Assembly (NCBI RefSeq): GCF_019320115.1
Contig: NC_089585.1
Span: 145,730,309 to 145,794,308 of the forward strand
DNA from: Miscanthus floridulus
Taxonomy: Eukaryota > Streptophyta > Magnoliopsida > Poales > Poaceae
Length of the DNA: 64,000 bases
Direction: 5' to 3'
Shown: in pieces, positions 54,955 to 64,000 of the stretch
Layout: each line of letters starts with the position of its first letter
Position numbering within the stretch: position 1 is the stretch's first letter
Position numbers and translations under genes: made by a program
Notes under the pieces: model-generated
What the model saw: only the letters and a program-made list of their open reading frames with translations
Databases searched by the model: none
Told to the model about the DNA's origin: nothing

Positions 54955-57900
54955 AACCTAGCGGACAGGATCGAAGGCATAGTTCTCCCCCGAAGGGGTT
55001 AGTTAGTTCAATAGGTCGGTCAATCATTCTTGTAATCAGCGGACAAGTGCCGACCCTTGTGTATCATTTAAACAAACTTGTTATTTTGTTTCATTTGACC
55101 AAGTCTATTCTTTTGTTTTGGCACGAACGGATTTGTTTTTCCTCCCTTTTTATGTGTGAAAAGGGGTTCAAGCGTTCTGACCCTTTCGTTTGTTATGACC
55201 ATAGAGCTCGAGGTGTAGGAGGGAACTCTAATCACACTGGTAAGCAAGAGTGGCATAGCCGCTGGGCGTAGGTTTCTCGTAGTCTGACCAGTCTTGCTCA
55301 GCCGTTCGTTTCCGCAGACCTTGCTACAAGGTTTAACGTGAGGAAGGATGTCGAGCACGGCGACTATTTTAGAAAGGGTGTATGTATAGCCTTATCAGCC
55401 CCTGAGTGAGACCCGACCCCTTACCATTGCTGGGGTTGGGTGTCACTAAAGATCAAGGAGAGGATAGCGAAACTAGTAAGAGAAAGCGTCTCTTGTTTTT
55501 GTGCGTACCCCCTCCCAAGGATCTGAGCCATCATTCTATGACCGCGTGTTTGGTCTCCTTGTGAGTCCAACTTTCCTCAAGCCCCCACGCATAGCAAGGT
55601 TCCGATCGAGGGTCGGCTCGTCTTTGTGATCGTTGCCCCGTCCATGATTTCCGCAACCGGAGGGGTTGAGCTAACATCACTTGTCTCGATGGCTCGAGTA
55701 ACACGCTCGGTGAGCTCGCTATCAGGCATGTTCAAGTGGAATTCGGGTCCACCATTCATGATAGGGTCAACATTGCCCTAATGTGGCATTCCACTGCTCC
55801 TTAACTCACCTCCCGACAGATGCCCGTGTTGCTCTGGAGAGCGACTCAGGTGGCCCGCTGACCTCTCCTAGATGGAGATTCTACGGGCTCGGCTCGAGAT
55901 TAGGATCGAACGAGAAGGTCAAGATGACCCTGTCTGCTTCTGAGCGGGTCGGGCAAAGGCCATTGGGGCTCATCTATGTTTTCTCCCCTAGCTCTGTTCG
56001 ACATGAGGCGGCCTCGACCCTTTGCGGGCTGGCCTTCAAACCCGGGTCAAGTGGATTCCCAAGTTCGGGTCGGGCGGCTTGAGCCCCCGAGCCCCATGGG
56101 GCTCGGTGGGGGTCGGCCATGTTTCATGTGTCACCCCATCTATGGTTTTCACAACCAGAGGGGCAGAGCTAATGACACTTGCCTCGATGGCTCGAGTGTC
56201 ACGCTCGGTGAGCTCGCTAACAGGCATGTTTGAGTGGAATCCGGGTCTATCATTCGTTGATAGGGTCGGCGCAGCCCTCATGTGGCATTCCACTGCTCCT
56301 TAACCCATCTCCCTATAGATGCCCATGTCACTCTGGAGAGCGACTCAGGTGGCCCACTGGCCTCTCCTCGATGGAGATTCTATAGGCTTGGCTCGAGGTT
56401 AGGATCGAACGAGAAAGGTCAAGATTCTGTAGGCAAGGGCCATTGGGGCTCATCTCCATTTTTCTCCCCTAGCTCTATTTGACGTGAGACGGCCTCGAGC
56501 CCTTCGTGGGCTGGCCTTCGAACCTCGATCGATCGCCGCTCATGTCGAATGAGACGACTACCACTTCGTGACGCGACGCAAAGCATTGTGATGTAATAAT
56601 TGCATATGCAACGCTTGGATGTATGAGATGATTGTATGGATGAATGTATGTATGAATGAATGTATGAATGAATGTGTGAATGCATGCATGAGAATGGATG
56701 AATGAATGCTCATGTACTGGAGAAGTAAAGTGGGAGTTGGTAAAGTTACCTCGATGGCTCGAGTGACGGGTTCAATGAGCTCTTACCAGATATATCTATG
56801 TGGGGTCTAGGTCAGCCTTCATGACAGGGTTGGTGTGACCTATGTGGCACATCCCGCTACTCCCTACCCGTCTCTCGGTAGCAGCCGGAGCCATCTGATC
56901 AACTTTGGGCGACCTGCTGGCCTCTCCTCGATGGAGATTCCATAGGTGGGCCCCTCCAAACCCTTCCAGAGAAGGCGGAGGCTAAAGCTCGGGGTGCGGG
57001 GATAAAAACTCTGATCACGCTGGTGAGCAAAAATGTCGTAGCCGCTGGGGCGTAGGTTTCTTACGATCCGACCAGTTTTACTCAGAGTTTGTTTCCACAC
57101 ACCTGCGTCTAGTTTTTTTAACGTGAGAAGGGGCCGAACATGAAGAATTTCTAGCGAATAGATACTCTCGCCAGCCCCCGAGTGAGGCCTGACCACTTGT
57201 CATTGCTGGGGTCGGGGCTCGATAGCAAAATTGATAAGAGAAAATGTGCGCAAATTAAGGGCGACCTGCTGGCATAGGACCTACCTTGATGGCATGAGTG
57301 ACACGTTCGAGGAGCTCTTACTGGACATGTTCAAGTAGAATCCAGGTCCATCATTCATGATGGGGTTGGCATAACCCGCGTGGGGCATCCTGCTGCTCCC
57401 TACTCGTCTCTCGACAGTGGCCAAGCCATTCGGTCGACTTGTATTACCCACTACGATATGACTTACCTGTGGAGATAGGGGATGAGAACAACCCACCTAA
57501 AAACTTAGTTAGGCAGATAAGCCAGGCGACAAACTTGTAATAAACAGACAATCTCTTAGATTTAGTTATGGCCAAATAGTTTTTTAGCCCTTCTCTCCCT
57601 TTCGTATAAAAAGGTTAGTGCATTCCAACCCCTTCCGTCGTTAAGGCCAAAAAGCCTGGGGTGTGGGTGAACAATCTCTGATCACGCTGGTGAGCAAAAA
57701 CACCATAGCCGCCAATGCGTAGGTTTCTTGCAGTCCAACCAGTTTTACTCATCGTTCATTTCCGCAACCCTAGCTTCAAGGTCTCAACGTGAGAGAGGGT
57801 CGGGCGCAGAGAATGTTTGCCAGGCGGATAGACTCTTAAACGTGTACCGACTCTTTCCATGGTTAAGGCCAAAAAGCCTGGGGTGCGGAAAAACTCTGAT

Positions 57901-58160
57901 CATGCTGATGAGCAAAGATGCCGTAGCCGCCGAGGCGTAGGTTTCTCACAGTCCTACCAGTTTTACTCAGCGTTTATTTCCAAAAACTTCACTTCTGGGT
58001 CTTAATCGTGAGAAAGGTTCGGACATAGAGACTATCTACCAGATAGATATGCTCTTATTAGCCCCTGAGTGAGGCCCGACCCTTTGCCGTTGCTGGGGTT
58101 AGGCGTCACCTAAAGATCGGGGAGTTGATAGCGAAACTGATAAGAGAAAGTGTGCGTATA
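54955..58160. repeat. E2 spacer built of two alternating degenerate repeat blocks
   Basis: About 3.2 kb without a gene between the antisense ORF and pol. One block, marked by GTAGGTTTCTYRCAGTC and CAGTTTTACTCAG, recurs near 55270, 57050, 57719 and 57936. Another, marked by GGCATTCCACTGCTCCTTAA or worn forms, recurs near 55786, 56287, 56846 and 57387. E1 lost this region. A GAAT/GTAT-type microsatellite lies at about 56625-56710. Confidence 0.6.
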
Positions 58161-58440
58161 TTAAGGGTAAAAGCGACATAGCTGCTCGATGTTCCAGGCA
58201 TTGACAAAATCTTCGCTGTCAATGGCCTTCAGCTTGTATACGCCCGGTCATAGAACCTCTGCGACGACATACGGTCCCTCCCATGATGGAGAGAGCTTGT
58301 GGCGGTTCTTGTTGCTCTAGACAAGGCGGAGCACCAGGTCCCTGATGTTGAAGGCCTGACCCCACACTCGATGGTTGTGGTACCGGTGCAACGCTTGCTG
58401 GTACTGGCCGAGCAGAGGAGGGTGACATTGCATGCTTCAT
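58161..58440 (-). pseudogene. E2 integrase C-terminal remnant
   Basis: Minus-strand frame with QYQQALHRYHNHRVWGQAFN, RDLVLRLV, SNKNRHKLSPSWEGPYVVAE and WNIEQLCRFYP, then a stop (58163-58161). This is the well-known end of gypsy polyproteins (the GPY/F-like end of integrase, WEGPYVVAEV). It has internal stops. Directly upstream is the end of gag, not the rest of integrase. Confidence 0.8.
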
Positions 58441-60555
58441 CTAGTCAGGCTCCTTCCTCTGCTTCCCCTTGTTGGAGCCTCTGGACAAGAACCGCTTCAA
58501 GAGGTCGTAGTCCTTGTATAGGTGCTCGACGGGGAAAGAATGGTTCGGGCATGGCCCTTCAAGCAGCTTCTCGAAGTGGTTCAGGGTACCCTCAGTGGGC
58601 TTTCGACCCCCTTTGTGGTCGGCGGTGGCCACGAGCGAGCCCTCGCACTACTGCTTGTTCTTCTTCTTGTCGGGACGGTTGAAGGAACCTTTGCCGGCGT
58701 CTTCGTCATGCTTTGCCTTGCCTTTGAGGTGGTCGAAGATTGCTTTGACCGCTTCGACCGCCTCCTCACCTGAGGTGTGGCTGGTGGCAATGTCGAGGAG
58801 CTCCTTGGTGGTTCATGGACCCTTATGTCCTAGCTTATGAACCAGGGACTTGCAGGTGGTCCTAGACAGGAAGGCTCCTATGACGTCGGCATCGGCGATG
58901 TTGGGCAGCTAGTTGCACTGTTGGGAGAAGCACCAGATGTATCCACAAAGGGTTTTCCCGGCCTTCTGTCGGTAATTTTTGAGATACCATGGGTTCCCAA
59001 GATAGTTGTACATGCCTTGGAAGTTTCCCATAAAGATCTCTTTCAGGTCCGCCCAACTTTGGATTCTGTTGGGCGGAAGGTGTTCCAACCATGTTCGTGC
59101 TGAATCGGCTAGGAATAATGGAAGATTTGCAGATAATGAAGTCGTCATTATCTGCTCCACCAGCTTAGCAAGCAAGCTGATAATCCTCGAGCCATCATCC
59201 AAGGTTCGTTTCCCTAGAGTATTTCAGAATATTGGTTGGTGGTCGGTATCGTGGTGGAAAGACAGCGTTGAGGATGTGTCGGCCGAAGGCCTGAGATCCT
59301 GATAGACTAGGGCTCGGGCTTTGGTCCTCGACGCTATCGTAGCATCTGCCACGACAAGGGTGGTAGCCATGGCTAGCTCCCTCCCCGCATCGCCATGGGT
59401 ACGCCTGCGGGCGTCGAGGGTGTCACATGCGTCACGGTTGCGGCCAAGATAATCATGCACCGAGACCATGGTGCATAGCCTGCCACCTTGCGATGCCTGA
59501 TGGACTGATGCGTCCTTATTAGGCCACTCTAAGGGCATGCATTGGCTGGCGTAAGGCTCACATCATCGAGACAACGAGCTTTCGGCTTGCTACGCCGCCA
59601 CACGCTCGAGTAGCGTGTGAATCTTACGATGGGCCCGACGATCCTTGGACGTCGTGGGCCTCGGAAGCCCATGGGGTAAGGCCGCCACAGCAGCGATGTT
59701 CTAGCTTGCTCGAGTGAAGTGTGGGAGGGCTTCATTGTCCTTGATGATCCTCCGGTTCATGTCATGGGCCATGGTACGCGCGTGCCCATAGTGTTTATGG
59801 CGCTCGATCTCTTGATCGAGCTCCGCGCGTTCCTGCTTGAGCTAGAGTCATGCTTCCTCGAGTTCTTGATGCCGGGCCTTCAGCTACTCCATCCGCAAGC
59901 GGGGTGGAGCCCCTATATCCCCCTCAACCTTGTCATCGAGGTCATTCGTTGTGGTAGCCTCCTCCTTGTGGATGCTTTCGATGTGTCCCTCGAGGGTACC
60001 TACTATAAAACATTCACGACAGGGGTGATGGCTCCCCCTGCTGGAGTTAGAGGTGGAGGGCGACTCCGTTTCTTTTGTGAGGAGGTCATGGAAAGACTCC
60101 ACGACATATTCGATCATCCCTATGAACTCATCGTTCACAGGGAATGGAGGCACACATTGTGCCACAAGGTGGCCAACGGTCTCTGAGGCGTTGCGGAGAC
60201 CGAACAGGAGCGCTGTCGGGATGCTCCGGATGAGGTATTATGGGGAGAGGACGAACGAGAAGGTGAGGTGGCGCAGGTCCTTCCGAGATGGTCGGGGTCC
60301 TAGGAAGGCACCGAGCTAGCGCTCTAACCTTCCATAGTCAAAGCCATGGAGCTAGCCACTCCCTAGGGCGTGGGCCTCTAGTGCATGTAGCTGTAGCTCC
60401 TCAAGCGTCGAGGCGATCGCGTCTTGGTCGGACAAGTGGAGAGGTTGGACGGCGGTGAGAGCCTGCGCCAACTCTTCTTCCGTTGTGACGATGAAGTCTA
60501 GGTCCCTGAAACGCACATGCGCGCCCGAGACCCAGCTAATGTTATGACTAGCCAT
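58441..60555 (-). pseudogene. E2 gag (decayed)
   Basis: It starts MASHNISWVSGAHVRFRDLD at 60555, just after the PBS. The capsid-like core at 59202-58909 holds LFLADSARTWLEHLPPNRIQ, SWADLKEIFMGNFQGMYNYL and GYIWCFSQQCN, the retrotransposon gag pattern. It ends with GPCPNHSFPVEHLYKDYDLL and KRFLSRGSNKGKQRKEPD (58632-58441). It is collinear with E1 gag, with many stops and frame changes. Confidence 0.8.
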
Positions 60556-60590
60556 CCGAGGCCTTGTGTGGATGTCGAGACACGCAAAAG

Positions 60591-60610
60591 GCCCCTACCT
60601 GGTGCACCAA
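60591..60610 (-). other. E2 primer binding site
   Basis: Minus-strand TTGGTGCACCAGGTAGGGGC lies immediately inside the right LTR. It matches the E1 site with one change. Confidence 0.7.
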
Positions 60611-61017
60611 CTGTCGGTGTTTCGAGTTGCCACCGACTAGTAAATTTCTAATATTACGCGTCTGGCTCGGATGGTGTGCTAAGAGGACACGAGATTTATA
60701 CTGGTTCGGGTAGAATGTCCCTACGTCCAGTTCGTTGCTGCTGCTCATGTTACTAGCACTGAAAGTTTGTAGTAGGGGTTATAAATGAACGAGAGAGAGA
60801 CATGTCCCAAGTCTGGTGAGAGGAGCGAGCGGGTGCCAAGAGCTCGGTCGCTTCTTGGCTATGTGCTGGTGTGTTCTGACCGGTTCGGGGTTTGATGGGT
60901 TCGAGTCCCCTTCATGGGACGCCCTGCTTTCCCTTTTATAGGCCATGGGAAAGCCCGGGTTACGGTGGAGGGAAAGGAGGAGAATGAGAAGGAGAAGAAG
61001 TCCTACAGGATCACTGG

Positions 61018-63416
61018 TGAAAGGTCCTTGTGTGGTTTTGGCAATTGAGTGACAACCTAGGTGGACTAATTGTTTTTATGTGAGATACACAGGTGATTAG
61101 TCCATATGTACATGTGTGTGAGCAACATATGCCATGAAGGTAGAAATGGCTCGGAGATGTTGCAAAGCTCACACATGTGATGATGAAGGAGCTCGTTGCA
61201 CATGAGACATGACATTGAGTCATGTGATCAAGGTGGAGAAGATCAAGACATGACTTGGCTTGATGGACCGGTTGCAAGCATGAAGGGCAAGTTGGAGGCT
61301 TTGGAGCGATGGACCGCGTGGTGATGAAGCTTGAGCAAGACTTAGCGCTGATGGACGAAGGCAACGGTGAAAAGCAAGTGAAGTCAAGATCGATGAACCA
61401 ATATGATCACGTGATGATATGAAGTGGATCATATCATTGTTGATCGTGTTGGTGCATGTGTTGCATCAACATTGGAGGAGATGAAATGGAATGTGCAAGG
61501 CAAAGGTATAACCTAGGGCATTTCATTTCACCGGTCATAGGTGTGTAGAGAAGTTTATGACCAGGTTTATGATAGATGGTCGTACAATCAAGAGGAGCAA
61601 ACTTGTTTGCATATCGGTCATCTAGTGTCACTCGAGTGATCTAACTTTGTATCATCGCTGGGATCGAGTGGCGTGGCAAGTTGAGTGGCTAATCCTTTGA
61701 AAAATATTTGTGAAAAGCTAACACACATACACATGGTGGTGTACACTTGGTGGTGTTGGCACATTTGCAAAGGAGAAGGAGTTGGAGTTGAAACAGATCA
61801 ACTCGGTGAAGAAATGGAGGCGAAAGGAGGTCACTGTGAGTGACCGGATGTTGGCCTCGGCAGGACCAGCGCGTCCGATTAGTGGCAGCAGTGAGCGCGT
61901 GGTCTTGGTCTTATGACCGGACGCTCAGGGCCTACGTCCGATCAGTGCTGGCGTATGGTGACATAGGCGGCGCTGGAGTTAGGCGTGCAGGAGCAGAACT
62001 GATCGGACGCTGGTCTATGTCCGATCATGGTGGACCGGACGCGTTCGGTCACAAAACAGAGGCTTGGGGAGCTCTCTAGAAATGATCGGACTTAGATGTA
62101 GCAGCGTCCAATCATTCACTGTGCTGTGTTCGGTCGAGACTTGACTGTTGGCGTGAGACAGATGACCGTTGAGATCCAATGATTGAGGTTGAACGGAGGC
62201 GACACATGGCGTGCATCCGTTGACCGAACGCTGGCAGGGTGCGTCCGGTCGATCTGACCGGCGCGTCCGGTCGTCCCGAAAAGTGCCCAGTAAAGGGGTA
62301 ACAGCTATTTTAGCCCATGAGGCTATAAATAGAAGTGGTGGTCGGCCTTTGGCCAGTAGCTTGGCAGAGCTGAGCACACTAGAGCCTTGGTGGCTTAAGT
62401 GGTAGTGCTTAGGAGCCCTCTAACTCACTCTAGCTTGATAGTGTTCATTCGATTGAGTGAGTGAGCGATTCTAGTATGATTGCATCGTGAGATTGCATCG
62501 AGTGACACTAGGTGGTCGTCTTGCAAGCCGGTGGTGCTTGTTACTCTTGGAGGTTGCCACCTCCTAGATAGCTTGGTGGTGGTCTCCGTCGAAGCCCACA
62601 AGAAGCTTGTGCAGTGCTCCAGAGAAGAGCTTTGTGAGGGGCATTGTGCTCGCCCCGCGGAAGCCGCAAAGAGCAACTCTAGTTGAGTGTGTCATTGAGC
62701 TACCATCATTTTCGGAGTAGGTTCTTGCGGTGCCCGACGTGCAGGCTTGGCGGGTGATGCCAATTAGCTGTCGAACCACCAAGTTAGCGGTCGACACAAC
62801 GGGGACGCAGCATGTTGGCAAGCACGTGAACCTTAGGAGAAAATTACTGTGTCAACATTGTTCTTCCCGGTGGTTTGCAATCCCCTTACACAAGCTTGTG
62901 GTTCCTTTCATATATATTATGCTTGTGTGGTTGCTCTTGTAATTAGTTAGCTTGCGTAGCTCACTAGTTATCTTCTTGCTTGTGTAGCATAGAAGTAGCT
63001 CCCTTGCGTGGCTAATTTAGTTTGTGTAACCATGTTAGTCATATTGCTTAGTTTGTGTAGCTAAGTACTTGCGCTATCTAATTTGGCATTGGTTGCCTTG
63101 TTATTGAGCATTGCTAGTGAGCTTAGGTGGCTTAGTGCTTTTGCTTACTAGCATGTGTAGGAGCTCCCTCGTTGCTTGAAGTACTAGTGGCATATGTTTG
63201 TGTGACCTTGCTTCTAGAATTGGTAAGGTGAGCTCTAGCTAGCCCGGCACTTTAGTTTCTTTATTAGGATCTTTGCAAGGTGCTAGAGAACATAGATAGA
63301 GGGTGTAGTCTTGGCTAGACCGATAGTTTTAATTCCGCACTTATTTTGGCTAGCCGACGCGATTAATTTTAGAAAAGACTATTCACCCCCCTCTAGTCCA
63401 CCATCTCGACCTTACA
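61018..63416 (+). mobile_element. Copia (SIRE/Maximus-like) solo LTR
   Basis: A 2.4 kb LTR starting TGAAAGGTCCTTGTGTGG and ending with the CTATTCACCCCCCTCTAG block and CTTACA. The flanks ACTGG (61013-61017) and TTTGG (63417-63421) are a worn target duplication; the E2 left LTR at about 49765 shows the uninterrupted site. A TATA-like GGCTATAAATAG is at about 62322-62333. CCGGAC palindromic words lie at 61840-62280. It is related to, but clearly diverged from, the copia LTR at 9559. Confidence 0.8.
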
Positions 63417-63775
63417 TTTGGGTCCTTCTTTTCCTTCACGTGGGTCCCGTCGACCCTATAGACGTCAACAGAGATAGCTCCACGCCGTGGCCCTATCCGT
63501 CACTGGTGCCATGCGCAGGCGTCGTCTCCCGGTCGTGGCGCTCCACTCCATCCTGGCGGACGTCGTGGTGAATTGACGTGCCTGTCAGTGCTCGTACGAG
63601 GGTTAGGCAGAACAGCACCGGTACGCCCGACGCTGTTCCTGATGTGAATCCCTAGGTATGGCCCGTCATGGCCACGGGTTATATTGGAGCGTGCCGATCA
63701 CCTCCCTGGTGTTAGAGCTTTGACTAGGCCCACTCGCTTGGACCTGGAGTAGGACGGTGGTATGGGTCTCCGTCG

Positions 63776-64000
63776 GGCGAGACGGACCCCCCCGACCTCG
63801 GGGTCGGTCAAGGCGGAGTCCCCCCCAGACGTCGGGCGAGGCGGAGCGCAAACCCAAGCGTTGGGCGAGGCAGAGCCCGCCCGCAGAGGTCGGGCGAGGC
63901 GGTGCCCGCCCTCAGAGGTCGGGCGAGGCGGAGCCTGCGGCCTCGGTGTCGTGCGAGGCGGAGCCCGCCCTCAGAGGTCGGGCGAGGTGGAGCGCAAACC
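63776..64000 (+). repeat. Tandem repeat array in E2 right LTR
   Basis: Units like GGTCGGGCGAGGCGGAGCCC, as at 50110-50460, continue to the window edge. Confidence 0.7.

Larger units (their letters stand above)
49354..64000 (-). mobile_element. E2: Tat-type Ty3/gypsy element, pol deleted, right end outside window
   Basis: The left LTR (49354-50565) and right LTR (from 60612, interrupted and running off the edge) both begin TGTCGGTGTTTCGAGTTGCC on the plus strand. In minus-strand direction the order is LTR, PBS (60610-60591), gag (60555-58441), the last part of integrase (58440-58161), a long repetitive spacer, the antisense ORF (plus strand 51501-54954), PPT (minus CTCATGGGCTAC at 50577-50566) and LTR. 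Protease, reverse transcriptase, RNase H and most of integrase are gone. It is a close relative of E1 but with different LTR sequence. Confidence 0.85.
60612..64000 (-). repeat. E2 right LTR (5' LTR in element direction), partial and interrupted
   Basis: It matches the left LTR at 60612-61017 and 63422-64000; the copia LTR lies between, and the outer end is outside the window. A minus-strand TATA-like CTATAAAA is at 60934-60941. The tandem array begins at about 63776. Confidence 0.8.

Noticed and set aside
54955..58160. A CRISPR-like or satellite array
   Set aside because: Repeat blocks are hundreds of bases, degenerate and in mixed order, inside a retrotransposon spacer.

Overview
This is nuclear DNA of a grass, most likely a panicoid such as sorghum, sugarcane or a relative. 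The evidence is the transposon content: Tat-lineage Ty3/gypsy elements carrying an antisense ORF, SIRE/Maximus-like copia LTRs, a 5S-bearing Cassandra TRIM, Tourist/Stowaway/CACTA MITEs, and GC-rich grass-style exons. The species call is inference. About three quarters of the window is LTR-retrotransposon sequence. I support only three host genes.

Layout. (1) 1-318, minus strand: first exon of an MSP (VAP-like) domain gene that runs off the left edge; its upstream region follows. (2) 1442-6670: MITEs, then a 1.2 kb direct tandem duplication (4262-5471 and 5472-6670). (3) 6579-35430: a MITE split by a 28.3 kb nest. The outer element E1 (6870-35190, minus strand, Tat-type gypsy) holds a Cassandra TRIM in its left LTR (7349-8114), a copia solo LTR (9559-21623) that itself contains gypsy element E3 (11057-about 21127), a TGTAACACC-type solo LTR (22916-26109), and a fragment X (about 29600-31953). 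(4) 35676-41503: a gene island with a GC-rich glutaredoxin-domain, Cys-rich protein gene (36203-36997, plus strand) among five MITEs. (5) 41808-45772: a second large solo LTR. (6) 46610-48954: a CACTA-type MITE with a perfect 32 bp hairpin, a two-exon defensin-like secreted peptide gene (47475-47817, minus strand), and a weak MULE-like coding fragment. (7) 49354-64000: a second Tat-type element, E2, minus strand, running off the right edge and carrying a copia solo LTR in its right LTR.

How the elements are built. E1 and E2 share one plan read on the minus strand: LTR, PBS, gag, pol, then an oppositely transcribed ORF with its own TATA-like box, PPT, LTR. Both have lost large parts of pol. 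E1 stops inside reverse transcriptase. E2 joins gag directly to the integrase C-terminus. E3 keeps gag and protease but has no reverse transcriptase, and carries a duplicated antisense coding module. All retrotransposon ORFs contain in-frame stops, so none looks able to move by itself. I saw no CRISPR, operon or prokaryote-like system. The best candidates for something undescribed are the defensin-like gene, the antisense modules of E3/X and E1/E2, and two micro-insertions with long target duplications.
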